Shown here piece by piece: positions 1 through 6,708 of a stretch of DNA of 7,754 nucleotides. The notes under the pieces are model-generated. The model was not told the DNA's origin and searched no databases. It was given only the letters and a program-made list of their open reading frames with translations. Source of the DNA: Haloferacaceae archaeon (GTDB lineage Archaea > Halobacteriota > Halobacteria > Halobacteriales > Haloferacaceae); contig JAHENP010000041.1 in assembly GCA_018609965.1 (NCBI GenBank), positions 1-7,754 of the forward strand. Direction: 5' to 3'. The translations under genes were made by a program, and so were the position numbers. The first letter of the stretch is position 1. Each line of letters starts with the position of its first letter.

Positions 1-609
1 ACGATCATGGTGCCCGCAATCGCCGCAGCATCGTATCTCTCGATGTTCCTCGGCTTCGGGTACTCACTCGTCGAAGTCGGCGGTATGGAGCTCCGTATCT
101 ACTGGGCTCGGTACGCCGACTGGCTGTTCACGACACCGCTGCTCCTGCTGGACCTCGCACTGCTCGCCGACGCAGACCGTAACACGATCTACGCACTCGT
201 CCTGACCGACGCGTTCATGATCGTCACGGGTCTGGTCGGTGCTCTGGAGAACAACGTGTTCGTCTACCGGTACATCTGGTGGACCGTGAGCACGATCTCG
301 TTCGTGTTCCTCCTGTACATGCTGTACGGGACGCTTACCGCGAACGCCAGCGAGATGGACGAGGCGACGCAGTCGACGTTCACCACGTTGCGTAACATCA
401 CGTTAGTTCTGTGGACGGCGTACCCCATCGTGTGGATCGTCGGTACGGAGGGTGCCGGCATCGTCCCGCTCGGTGTCGAGACGCTCCTGTACGCAGTGCT
501 GGACGTGACCGCGAAGGTCGGGTTCGGTCTGATCCTGCTCCGGAGCCGCGCCATCATGGGCGACTCCTCGGCCCCGACGCCGTCGGCCGACGAGCAGGCC
601 GCAGACTGA
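1..609 (+). CDS. bop: Bacteriorhodopsin-type light-driven proton pump (5' end missing)
   Basis: This is a retinal-binding seven-helix membrane protein that pumps protons out of the cell in light. The reading frame is open from base 1 (Thr-Ile-Met-Val-Pro), so the window cuts the gene: helix A and the first part of helix B, about 45 mature residues plus any leader, are missing. The rest aligns with Halobacterium bacteriorhodopsin without gaps up to the D-E loop. In bacteriorhodopsin numbering it keeps Arg82, Asp85 (proton acceptor), Thr90, Leu93, Asp96 (proton donor), Asp115, Met118, Trp182, Tyr185, Pro186, Trp189, Asp212, the release-group residues Glu194 and Glu204, and the retinal Schiff-base lysine Lys216 (codon 514-516). 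Asp at both 85 and 96 indicates a proton pump, not a chloride pump or sensory rhodopsin. There is one extra residue in the D-E loop. The C-terminal tail is short and acidic, as in this family. Archaerhodopsin or a cruxrhodopsin subtype is equally possible. Confidence 0.96.
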   Translation, partial: TIMVPAIAAASYLSMFLGFGYSLVEVGGMELRIYWARYADWLFTTPLLLLDLALLADADRNTIYALVLTDAFMIVTGLVGALENNVFVYRYIWWTVSTISFVFLLYMLYGTLTANASEMDEATQSTFTTLRNITLVLWTAYPIVWIVGTEGAGIVPLGVETLLYAVLDVTAKVGFGLILLRSRAIMGDSSAPTPSADEQAAD

Positions 610-636
610 CGACGCGACAATCGAACGACACGCCGC

Positions 637-642
637 TTTTTT
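637..642 (+). terminator. Candidate T6 terminator after the rhodopsin gene
   Basis: A run of six T residues lies 28 bases after the rhodopsin stop, in otherwise GC-rich DNA. Archaeal RNA polymerase commonly terminates at such U-tracts without a hairpin, and I see no strong stem before it. The position suits the end of the rhodopsin transcript. Confidence 0.5.
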
Positions 643-697
643 CGACGCCTGCTACGTACCGAACAGCTGTGCCACACGTGCAACAACGACGAGAACT

Positions 698-705
698 GGG
701 GGGTG
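698..705 (+). promoter_or_regulatory. Possible ribosome binding site for the 75-residue protein
   Basis: A G-rich stretch, six G then TG, ends 7 bases before the GTG at 713. It resembles the Shine-Dalgarno GGAGGTG and supports GTG as the start. No convincing TATA-like element is visible between 643 and 697. Confidence 0.4.
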
Positions 706-712
706 TCGATCC

Positions 713-940
713 GTGAGCTTCGACGACGAGGCGGGCGGAGAGGTAGACGTTCGGTCACTCAACAGGGTCGCCGTCGCCGGGTTGATCGGGTCGTTCTTTC
801 TCGCGTTGACCGGGTTGTTCGTCCTGCCGGCCGCCGACGCCGTCGGTCTGAGCACGCGCAACGGGTTCTGGATCGTGCTCGCGGTGGAGTTCGTCGGCGC
901 GGTCGGCGTCGGTGTTTCGGCACGCCGGCTGTACGACTAG
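713..940 (+). CDS. Small two-helix membrane protein, function unknown
   Basis: I do not recognise this 75-residue protein. It has an acidic N-terminus (residues 1-14), a first hydrophobic helix at about residues 19-40, a short polar loop, and a second helix at about 51-70. It ends in the basic-then-acidic tail Arg-Arg-Leu-Tyr-Asp. The GTG at 713 is chosen because a G-rich ribosome-binding-like stretch sits 7 bases before it. The gene lies about 100 bases downstream of the rhodopsin gene on the same strand but after a T6 tract, so co-transcription is doubtful. Its TAG stop overlaps the stop of the convergent ATPase gene inside one CTAG. The frame competes with longer overlapping frames on both strands. 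The membrane-protein pattern and haloarchaeal codon use favour this one. Any link to rhodopsin is only positional. Confidence 0.7.
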   Translation: MSFDDEAGGEVDVRSLNRVAVAGLIGSFFLALTGLFVLPAADAVGLSTRNGFWIVLAVEFVGAVGVGVSARRLYD

Positions 941-3066
941 TCGGGCGTGCGGCTCACGACATCTTCCACGACCGCCTCGTAGTTCGCCAGCGTCTCGTCG
1001 GTCAGCGAGGGACCGACCCGACGCAGTGCGCGGTCGAACTCCGCGGGGCCGACGGTCAGCCCGTCGACCTCTCGGGGGTCGACGTTGCGTTCGCCATCGA
1101 GCACTCGTTCCAACGCCAACAGTGACGCCTCGCGGACGACTGCCTCGATGTCGCTCCCGGTGTACCCCTCCGTCTGTGCCGCGAGCCGGTCGTAGTCGAC
1201 CGCCTCCACCGGCCGGTCGCGGGTGTGGACCCGGAAGATCGCTCGCCGGGCCGTCTCGTCTGGCACCGGCACCTCGACGAGTCGGTCGAGCCGACCAGGG
1301 CGGAGGAGCGCGGGGTCGAGCCGGTCGGGGCGATTCGTCGCCGCGATCACGGTGATCCCACCCCGAGAGACCAGCCCGTCGAGCTCCGTCAACAGCTGGG
1401 AGGCGACCCGTTCGGGGGCCGACGCCTCCGTGTCCTGGGTCCGGGCGGGCGCGAGCGCGTCCATCTCGTCGAAGAACACGACCGCCGGCGCGTTCGCACG
1501 CGCCCGGTCGAACAGCTCCCGCACTGCTCGTTCGGACTCGCCGACGTACTTGTCGAGCAGCTCCGGACCGTCGACCGGGAGGAAGTTGGCGTCCGTCGTC
1601 GCCGCGACGGCACGCGCCAACAGTGTCTTTCCGGTGCCGGGCGGGCCGTACAACAACACGCCCGTCGGCGCGTCGATGTTCAGCCGGTCGAACGCCTCCG
1701 GGTGCCGGAGCGGCCACTCCACCGACCGGGTGAGTTCTCGTTTGGGACCATCGAGCCCACCGACATCGTCGAAACTCACCTCTGGCCGTTCGACCGCCGC
1801 GCCGCGGAGCGAACTCGGCTCCGTCTCCGAGAGTGCAGTTTCGAAGTCGGCGGCCGTCACAACCGCGTCACCACCCGCCAGCGTCCGGTCGACGGCCGAC
1901 TCCAGGGCGTACGACCACAGCGCACGCAGATCTGCGGCGGTGTAGCCGAACGCACGGGTCCCGACTGCCGCGGGGTCGGCGTCGTCGGTCAGCCGGCCGC
2001 CACGGGTGATGGCTGTCAACACCGCTCCCCGATCCGTGCGGTCCGGTGGCCCGATTTCCACGACACGCGCGAGTCGGTCACCACGCCGGAGTGCGTCCGG
2101 CACCGCGTCGGCGGCGGTCGCCTCGCCGACGACGACCACCCCGTCGGTTCCTCGAAGTCGGTCGACCGCGTCGGTTACGCGGGCGAGTCGACCGGCGTCA
2201 CGCGTCCCCTCCCCGCCCAGCGCCGCCAGTCCGTCGAGGTGGACGACCGCACGGGACGCCCGTTCGGCGGCCGTCTGGAGTTCCGAGAGCGTGTCGGCGA
2301 GTTCGGTACCCGACTCGGTGAGCCCACCGGGATCGGGTGCGACGAGCGTCGCGTCGGCCCGCCACGCCGCGTGTCGGAGCAGGTGTGTCTTCCCGACGCC
2401 GCTGGGGCCGACCAACAACACCCCGTTGCCGGCGCGGCCCCCGGCGGCGTCGTACGAGTCACTCGCAGTCAGCGGCCGGACTACCGTCCGTTCGAGTGTC
2501 GCCCGAGCGTCGTCGTACCCACCGACGTCCGCCTCGGGGACGTGTGGGACACGGTGGTCGGCCGTCACCGCGGCAGCCGGCCCGGCGACCAACTCGACGG
2601 TCGTCTCATCGGCGATGTACACCGGGCCGTCGGGTTCGACCTCGGTCGCACGCACCGGCACGTCGAGCGCGCCGTTGAACAACGAGACGGAGATCCGGTC
2701 GCCGACGACCAACGGCGTGCCGGCGGCCGCGCGCCGCGCGGCCGACTCCCCGCCGCGGATCGACAGATCCGGCACCGGGGCGAACCGGAGCCGACTCGCC
2801 GTCTGTGGCTCGACTGCCGTCACCGTGACCGTGTCCCCGACACCGGCGTCGGCGGCGTCGGCAACGGAGTCGTCGACGACAACACTCCGGGCCGCGAGAT
2901 CCGGGTCGACCGCGACCGTCGCGGCAGTCTCGTCGTCACCGCGGACGATCACCGGGTCGTCGGCCGACAGCCCCGCCGCCGCCACGTCGTCTGCGGCGAG
3001 TCGGACGACACCCTCCGTGTCACTCGTCACGCCGACAAGGGTGCCGGTGTGGTCTGTCGCGGTCAT
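937..3066 (-). CDS. CDC48/VAT-like double-AAA ATPase with a degenerate first AAA module
   Basis: This is a cytoplasmic protein-unfolding or remodelling ATPase of the CDC48/VCP family, about 709 residues and therefore near the usual 740. Residue numbers count from the GTG one codon upstream. Residues about 8-90 resemble the double-psi-barrel part of the CDC48 N-domain, and 95-170 its second half. D1 spans about 180-415 and D2 about 430-690. D2 is canonical: Walker A GPPGTGKT (475-482), Walker B with Asp534-Glu535, a pore-loop Lys-Tyr-Val-Gly (507-510), sensor-1 Asn579, and arginine fingers Arg593 and Arg596. D1 keeps Walker A GPSGVGKT (221-228) and two arginine-finger positions (Arg332, Arg335). 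Its Walker B reads Leu-Asp279-Gly280 instead of Asp-Glu, and Thr replaces the sensor-1 Asn. D1 therefore probably binds but does not hydrolyse ATP. The C-terminus lacks the hydrophobic-Tyr-X proteasome-docking motif. Start: ATG at 3066 overlaps the upstream stop as TGATG; GTG at 3069 is the alternative. Substrates are unknown. Confidence 0.93.
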   Translation of the reverse strand: MTATDHTGTLVGVTSDTEGVVRLAADDVAAAGLSADDPVIVRGDDETAATVAVDPDLAARSVVVDDSVADAADAGVGDTVTVTAVEPQTASRLRFAPVPDLSIRGGESAARRAAAGTPLVVGDRISVSLFNGALDVPVRATEVEPDGPVYIADETTVELVAGPAAAVTADHRVPHVPEADVGGYDDARATLERTVVRPLTASDSYDAAGGRAGNGVLLVGPSGVGKTHLLRHAAWRADATLVAPDPGGLTESGTELADTLSELQTAAERASRAVVHLDGLAALGGEGTRDAGRLARVTDAVDRLRGTDGVVVVGEATAADAVPDALRRGDRLARVVEIGPPDRTDRGAVLTAITRGGRLTDDADPAAVGTRAFGYTAADLRALWSYALESAVDRTLAGGDAVVTAADFETALSETEPSSLRGAAVERPEVSFDDVGGLDGPKRELTRSVEWPLRHPEAFDRLNIDAPTGVLLYGPPGTGKTLLARAVAATTDANFLPVDGPELLDKYVGESERAVRELFDRARANAPAVVFFDEMDALAPARTQDTEASAPERVASQLLTELDGLVSRGGITVIAATNRPDRLDPALLRPGRLDRLVEVPVPDETARRAIFRVHTRDRPVEAVDYDRLAAQTEGYTGSDIEAVVREASLLALERVLDGERNVDPREVDGLTVGPAEFDRALRRVGPSLTDETLANYEAVVEDVVSRTPD

Positions 3067-3272
3067 CACCGACGCGAGACGATCCGGCCGGCAGACCGGC
3101 CGACGACCCCGATCATCGCGCCGATCGCGGCAAACAACCCGCCCTGGACCAGGTTCTGTCCGGCGACGAGCAGCCCCAGGACGATCAACACCAGCGCGAT
3201 CACCGCGTGAAACCCGAACACTGCCAACCCGCCGAGGTCGTCGATTCCGAAGATGAACCCGTCAGTAGCCAT
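3066..3272 (-). CDS. Small two-helix membrane protein coupled to the AAA ATPase
   Basis: I do not recognise this 68-residue protein. It has two hydrophobic segments, at about residues 15-37 and 42-58, separated by a tight Gly-Gln-Asn-containing turn. The C-terminus is basic (Gly-Arg-Ile-Val-Ser-Arg-Arg), which by the positive-inside rule places both ends in the cytoplasm. It begins with an ordinary ATG, and a TTCTAC element 22-27 bases upstream could drive a leaderless transcript. Its TGA overlaps the ATG of the ATPase gene in TGATG, so the two are almost certainly co-transcribed and probably translationally coupled. That suggests, but does not prove, that it works with the ATPase, for example as a membrane anchor or adaptor. 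Confidence 0.78.
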   Translation of the reverse strand: MATDGFIFGIDDLGGLAVFGFHAVIALVLIVLGLLVAGQNLVQGGLFAAIGAMIGVVGRSAGRIVSRR

Positions 3273-3293
3273 GGACGCAGTTAGAGCCGGCAG

Positions 3294-3303
3294 GTAGAAG
3301 AAT
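3294..3303 (-). promoter_or_regulatory. Candidate promoter element for the membrane protein-ATPase operon
   Basis: On the minus strand the sequence GATTCTTCTAC lies about 22-32 bases before the ATG at 3272. It is a relatively AT-rich patch at the spacing expected of a haloarchaeal box A for a leaderless mRNA. The match to the consensus is weak. Confidence 0.35.
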
Positions 3304-3446
3304 CCTCCCTGTCGTCACTGCCGGGGACGGACACTCGTCGGGGGGCTGTCCTCGGTGAGAGTATCCTTCGCCGGGGACCCCGAGGCTGTCAGAGACGAAC
3401 CACAACTGGTCGCCTCACTCCCGTGTATTCGGTCGGCTTCGACGTG

Positions 3447-3456
3447 TTCAAGCTTG
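3447..3456 (+). promoter_or_regulatory. Candidate promoter of the HTH-phosphoribosyltransferase gene, with a CAAGCTTG palindrome
   Basis: TTCAAG at 3447-3452 begins 30 bases before the ATG at 3477, the right position for a box A of a leaderless transcript. The same TTCAAG core occurs at nearly the same distance before the M32 peptidase gene. It overlaps the perfect 8-base palindrome CAAGCTTG (3449-3456). This could be an operator for autoregulation, although an 8-base palindrome can easily occur by chance. Confidence 0.45.
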
Positions 3457-3476
3457 TGCGACCGTGCAACGAGAGC

Positions 3477-4193
3477 ATGAACAGGGCAGAGAAGGCGACA
3501 CTCCAACTGCGGGCGGTCGCCGTGTTGCGGACGCTAAAAGAGACACGGACGTACGACGAGTTGGCGGCGCTGACAGGGTTGCCGGCGGGGGACCTCAACC
3601 GGTACGTCAACGGCCACGTTCTCCCAGGGGTCGAGCGGGCGGAGGCGGTCGTCGCCGGCGTCGGTCGCGAGACACTGGCAGACGAGCTGCGTGAACGGGT
3701 GCGGTTCGACGAGGAGAGATACGTCGACAACTCCGCGGTAGTGTTTGACCAGCCGTTTCTGGATCTGGTGGCGCCGGTGTCGGCCGAACATCTCGGGTTC
3801 GACCGTCCAGACGTGGTGTTGACGGCCGCGACGGACGGGATCTCGTTGGGGGCGGCGATGGCGTCACACTTCGACGCGCGGCTGGCGTACGCGAAGAAGT
3901 CGAAGGAGACCGCCGTCGAGGAGTTCGTCGAGTCGCGCCAACGGCTCGCCTCCGGGATCGAACTCACCTATTATCTCCCCGCGGACGCGGTCGACGCCGG
4001 CGACTCCGTGTTGGTTGTCGACGACCTGATCCGGTCGGGCGAGACCCAGGAGCTGTTGCTCGACATCGTCGCTCGCGCCGACGCGACCGTCGCGGGCGTG
4101 TTCGCGCTGATCGCCGTCGGCACCGAAGGTGTCGACCGCGCCCGCAACCAGACCGACGCCCCCGTTGGCTCGCTCACGCAGTTCGAGCAGTGA
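3477..4193 (+). CDS. HTH-phosphoribosyltransferase-fold protein, probable purine/PRPP-responsive regulator
   Basis: This 238-residue protein joins an N-terminal helix-turn-helix to a type I phosphoribosyltransferase fold. Residues about 13-58 resemble an XRE-type HTH: Thr25-Tyr-Asp-Glu-Leu-Ala, then Thr33-Gly, then Leu40-Asn-Arg-Tyr, Gly46 and Pro50. The C-terminal part has the PRPP-binding motif Val178-Leu-Val-Val-Asp-Asp-Leu-Ile-Arg-Ser-Gly-Glu-Thr190. It also has a Lys-Lys loop and a Thr-Ala-Ala-Thr-Asp-Gly-Ile segment like those of Bacillus PurR and adenine/orotate phosphoribosyltransferases. Such HTH-PRT proteins usually act as transcription regulators that read PRPP or nucleotide levels, so I favour regulator over salvage enzyme. 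The target genes are not visible here. ATG 3477 is chosen over the in-frame GTG at 3423 because the HTH homology begins just after it and TTCAAG sits 30 bases upstream. An active purine phosphoribosyltransferase remains possible. Confidence 0.85.
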   Translation: MNRAEKATLQLRAVAVLRTLKETRTYDELAALTGLPAGDLNRYVNGHVLPGVERAEAVVAGVGRETLADELRERVRFDEERYVDNSAVVFDQPFLDLVAPVSAEHLGFDRPDVVLTAATDGISLGAAMASHFDARLAYAKKSKETAVEEFVESRQRLASGIELTYYLPADAVDAGDSVLVVDDLIRSGETQELLLDIVARADATVAGVFALIAVGTEGVDRARNQTDAPVGSLTQFEQ

Positions 4194-4212
4194 GACGGAC
4201 GCGAGCCGCAGG

Positions 4213-5040
4213 TCACACCCGACCGACGGCCACGTCGAACGGCACCACCTCGACGCGCTCGTACGTCTCGGCGCGCATCTGGTCGACGACCGCCCGACCC
4301 ATCGCCCGCCAGCGTTGTCGGAGATCGTCGTAAGAGTCCCCGGAGAGCGCTCGGCGGAGCTCCGTCTCGTGGCTCGCGAGCGCCGCGCCGGTCGCCTTCC
4401 GGGTGGCTCCCTTTAGGTCCGCCTCGGAGTAGGGGGGTTCGACCCGTTTCTCGTGGTGGTAACGGCGCGTCTGCACCCGGGAAAGCCCGGCGTCGGTGAA
4501 CGTCTCGGCGAGCGCCCGAGTGGTCACGTCCGTCGTGACGCCGTCGATGAACGCCCCCCGAGCCTCGCGTTCCAGCTGGGTTTCGTTGTCGACCGTCGAG
4601 GAGACGGCCACGTCGGCGTTGTCCGGCTCGACGGCCGCGACCAACTCCCGGGAGACACGAGTGAACTCGCGGAGCGCGACGGCCGGCTCGGGGAGGTTGA
4701 CGAGTAACGCCTGACAGACGACGAGATCGAAGCTGTCTGTCGGGAACGGGAGCCGGGTCGCGTCCCCCGCCGCGAGATCGGGATGTGTCGGTGTCGACTT
4801 CTGTCGTTCGTCTCTGTCGAGTCGGTCGCGTGCGGCGGTCAACAGCCCTGTGTCGGCGTCGACACCGACCACCGTCGCGTCCGTCTCCTCGACGAGAACC
4901 GCCGTCAGTTCGCCGGTGCCACAGCCGACATCGAGGACGCGGTCGCGGTCGGACAGCGACAGGTCGGCGAGTGCCGCCCGGCTGTCTGCCCACATCCCTC
5001 GGCGGGTCCGGTCGAGGTAGTCGGCGGAAAACTGGCGCAC
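4213..5040 (-). CDS. Class I SAM-dependent methyltransferase
   Basis: This cytoplasmic methyltransferase of about 275 residues has an unknown substrate. With the start at 5040, the SAM-binding motif I is Val35-Leu-Asp-Val-Gly-Cys-Gly-Thr-Gly43, at the end of the first Rossmann strand. The acidic residue that binds the SAM ribose is Asp61 (Val-Val-Gly-Val-Asp), and a Gly-Asp-Ala-Thr-Arg-Leu-Pro-Phe motif plus an Asp-Leu-Val-Val-Cys strand follow. The fold resembles UbiE/Methyltransf_11-type enzymes. The C-terminal 100 residues, rich in Arg and Glu, may give substrate specificity. The start is uncertain. The frame is open well upstream into the peptidase gene, but between 5041 and the peptidase stop it contains no ATG, GTG or TTG, so GTG 5040 is the first usable start. 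No ribosome binding site is seen. The gene converges with the phosphoribosyltransferase gene, leaving 19 bases between the stops. Confidence 0.85.
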   Translation of the reverse strand: MRQFSADYLDRTRRGMWADSRAALADLSLSDRDRVLDVGCGTGELTAVLVEETDATVVGVDADTGLLTAARDRLDRDERQKSTPTHPDLAAGDATRLPFPTDSFDLVVCQALLVNLPEPAVALREFTRVSRELVAAVEPDNADVAVSSTVDNETQLEREARGAFIDGVTTDVTTRALAETFTDAGLSRVQTRRYHHEKRVEPPYSEADLKGATRKATGAALASHETELRRALSGDSYDDLRQRWRAMGRAVVDQMRAETYERVEVVPFDVAVGRV

Positions 5041-5149
5041 TGCCCGTCGGTCGGGGTGGGACGTGCCTGAGTCTGGCGGTCCAGCGGCGGGTTTGTCGTC
5101 GCGCCGAGCGCACGGGCGGTGTCGCCGACCGCGACAGACGGAGGGCCGA

Positions 5150-6676
5150 CTACACCGACGCCTCGAGGTCGTACAGCTCCCCGTACTTCTCGCGGACATA
5201 CGCGAGGAAGGCGTCGGCGGTGAACGGCTCACCGGTTGCCTGTTCGACGAGTTCGTTCGTCTCGTAGCGCGCGCCGTGGCCGTGGACGTTCTCCCGAAGC
5301 CACTCGTGGAGCCGGTCGAACCCCGCGTTGCGGATGTCGTCGTCGAGATCGCCCAGTTCGTCTTCGGCGGCGTCAAACAGTTGGGTGGCCATCACCGACC
5401 CCAGCGAGTAGGTGGGGAAGTAACCGAAGTTGCCGTGGCTCCAGTGGATGTCCTGGAGACAGCCCTCCGCGTCCGTCTCCGGCCGGATTCCGAGGTACTC
5501 CTCGTACTTGTCGTTCCAGACGGCCGGCACCTCCGAGACATCGAGATCGCCACGGATCAGGTCGCGTTCGATCTCGAACCGGATCACGATGTGGAGGTGG
5601 TAGGTGAGTTCGTCCGCCTCGACCCGGATCAGGTTGTCGTCGTACACCTGGTTGGCGGACTCGTACGCTTCCCGCGAGGTGGCGTCCGTGTCGAAGTACT
5701 CTGCGAAGGTGGGGAGTGTCTGCTCCCAGAACGCCTCCGTGCGGCCGACGTGGTTCTCCCAGAGCCGGGACTGGCTCTCGTGGACGGACAGATCGCGTGA
5801 CTCACCCAACGGCGTCCCCCACTCCTCGCGGGGGAGCCCGAGGTTGTAGAACGCGTGGCCGAACTCGTGGACGGTCGCGGTCAGCCCGCCCAGCGGGTCC
5901 GACTCGTCGAACCGGGTGGTGACACGACAGTCGTGTTGGTTGCCGGCGGTGAACGGGTGTGAGGAGGTGTCGAGCCGGCCGCGGTCCCAGTCGTACCCCA
6001 GCGTCGTCAACACCTCTCGTGAGAGCGCCTCCTGGGCGTCCGTGTCGTACGTCCCGTCGAAGGCGTCGGTGGTGATCGCCGCGCCGCTGTCGGCGATCTC
6101 GTCGATCATCGGGACGAGCGTCTCCTTCAGCCGGTCGAGAATCCGCTCGGCGCGGTCCAAGGAGAGACACGGCTCGTACTCCTCGAACAAAACGGCGTAC
6201 GGGTCCCGGTCGTCGTCGATGGCGGCGGCCTCCTCGCGGCGGAGTTCCACCAACTCCTCAAGGTACGGCGCGAACGTCTCGAAGTCGTCGTCGGCTTTCG
6301 CCTCCTCCCACGCGCCCAACGCCTCCGTCGAGGTCTCGGAGATCTCCTCGACAAGCGACTGTGGCACCGCGTCGGCGCGTTCGTAGTCGCGTCTGATCTC
6401 GCGCACGACTGCGGCCTGTTCGTCGTCGAGGTCGGCCGCCTCGGCCGCGTCCAGCAGGTCGGCGGTCTCGTCGTCGGTGAGCAGTTCGTGGCCCAGCGAC
6501 GACAGCGTCGACAGTTCCTTCGACCGGGCGGGTGTCCCCCCCTCTGGCATCGTCACCTGTTGGTCCCACGACAACACTCCCTGTGCGGACTGGAGACTGC
6601 TGATCCGTTCGTACCGCGACAACAGCTCCTCGTAGGCCGTCGTGTCGGCGTCGGCCGTTGCGGTGTCGGTGGACAT
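5150..6676 (-). CDS. Family M32 zinc carboxypeptidase (thermostable carboxypeptidase 1 family)
   Basis: This cytoplasmic metallopeptidase removes C-terminal amino acids from peptides. Its 508 residues match the usual length of about 500. All signature motifs of family M32 are present: His-Pro-Phe at 240-242, Asp249-X-Arg251-X-Thr253, the zinc-binding His270-Glu271-Phe-Gly-His274, the third zinc ligand Glu300 in His-Glu-Ser-Gln, Ile350-Arg351...Asp355, and Gly405-X-X-Gln408-Asp409-X-His411-Trp412. The active site therefore appears complete. The family is mostly alpha-helical and dimeric; no signal peptide is seen. ATG 6676 is chosen because the family homology starts about 10 residues later and a promoter-like TTTCAAG lies 26-32 bases before it. 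Longer upstream starts give a low-complexity Arg-rich extension. The methyltransferase gene follows 109 bases downstream on the same strand and may share the transcript. Confidence 0.95.
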   Translation of the reverse strand: MSTDTATADADTTAYEELLSRYERISSLQSAQGVLSWDQQVTMPEGGTPARSKELSTLSSLGHELLTDDETADLLDAAEAADLDDEQAAVVREIRRDYERADAVPQSLVEEISETSTEALGAWEEAKADDDFETFAPYLEELVELRREEAAAIDDDRDPYAVLFEEYEPCLSLDRAERILDRLKETLVPMIDEIADSGAAITTDAFDGTYDTDAQEALSREVLTTLGYDWDRGRLDTSSHPFTAGNQHDCRVTTRFDESDPLGGLTATVHEFGHAFYNLGLPREEWGTPLGESRDLSVHESQSRLWENHVGRTEAFWEQTLPTFAEYFDTDATSREAYESANQVYDDNLIRVEADELTYHLHIVIRFEIERDLIRGDLDVSEVPAVWNDKYEEYLGIRPETDAEGCLQDIHWSHGNFGYFPTYSLGSVMATQLFDAAEDELGDLDDDIRNAGFDRLHEWLRENVHGHGARYETNELVEQATGEPFTADAFLAYVREKYGELYDLEASV

Positions 6677-6701
6677 CGACTCGGGGTTGGGGCGGGTGAG
6701 G

Positions 6702-6708
6702 CTTGAAA
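6702..6708 (-). promoter_or_regulatory. Candidate box A promoter of the M32 carboxypeptidase gene
   Basis: TTTCAAG on the minus strand lies 26-32 bases upstream of the ATG at 6676. This spacing places the transcription start at or next to the start codon, as in haloarchaeal leaderless genes. No Shine-Dalgarno sequence lies between. Confidence 0.55.

Noticed and set aside
755..1717. 320-codon minus-strand frame overlapping the ATPase D2 region
   Set aside because: It is an out-of-frame reading of the ATPase gene, Arg/Pro/Ala-rich and without domain features.
1225..3210. 661-codon open frame on the plus strand opposite the ATPase gene
   Set aside because: It is antisense to a gene with unmistakable AAA motifs. 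Its protein is Arg/Val/Gly-rich with no domain, as expected for an antisense frame in very GC-rich DNA.
3423..3476. Upstream GTG start for the HTH-phosphoribosyltransferase gene
   Set aside because: It adds 18 residues with no homology and would place the promoter-like TTCAAG within the coding region.
3971..5113. 380-codon minus-strand frame over the methyltransferase region
   Set aside because: It is an alternate frame of the methyltransferase gene, extremely Arg-rich. The neighbouring frame holds the SAM-binding motif.
5041..5376. Upstream extension of the methyltransferase gene into the peptidase gene
   Set aside because: The extra residues are Ser/Thr/Arg-rich and antihomologous in character, being the peptidase gene read in another frame.
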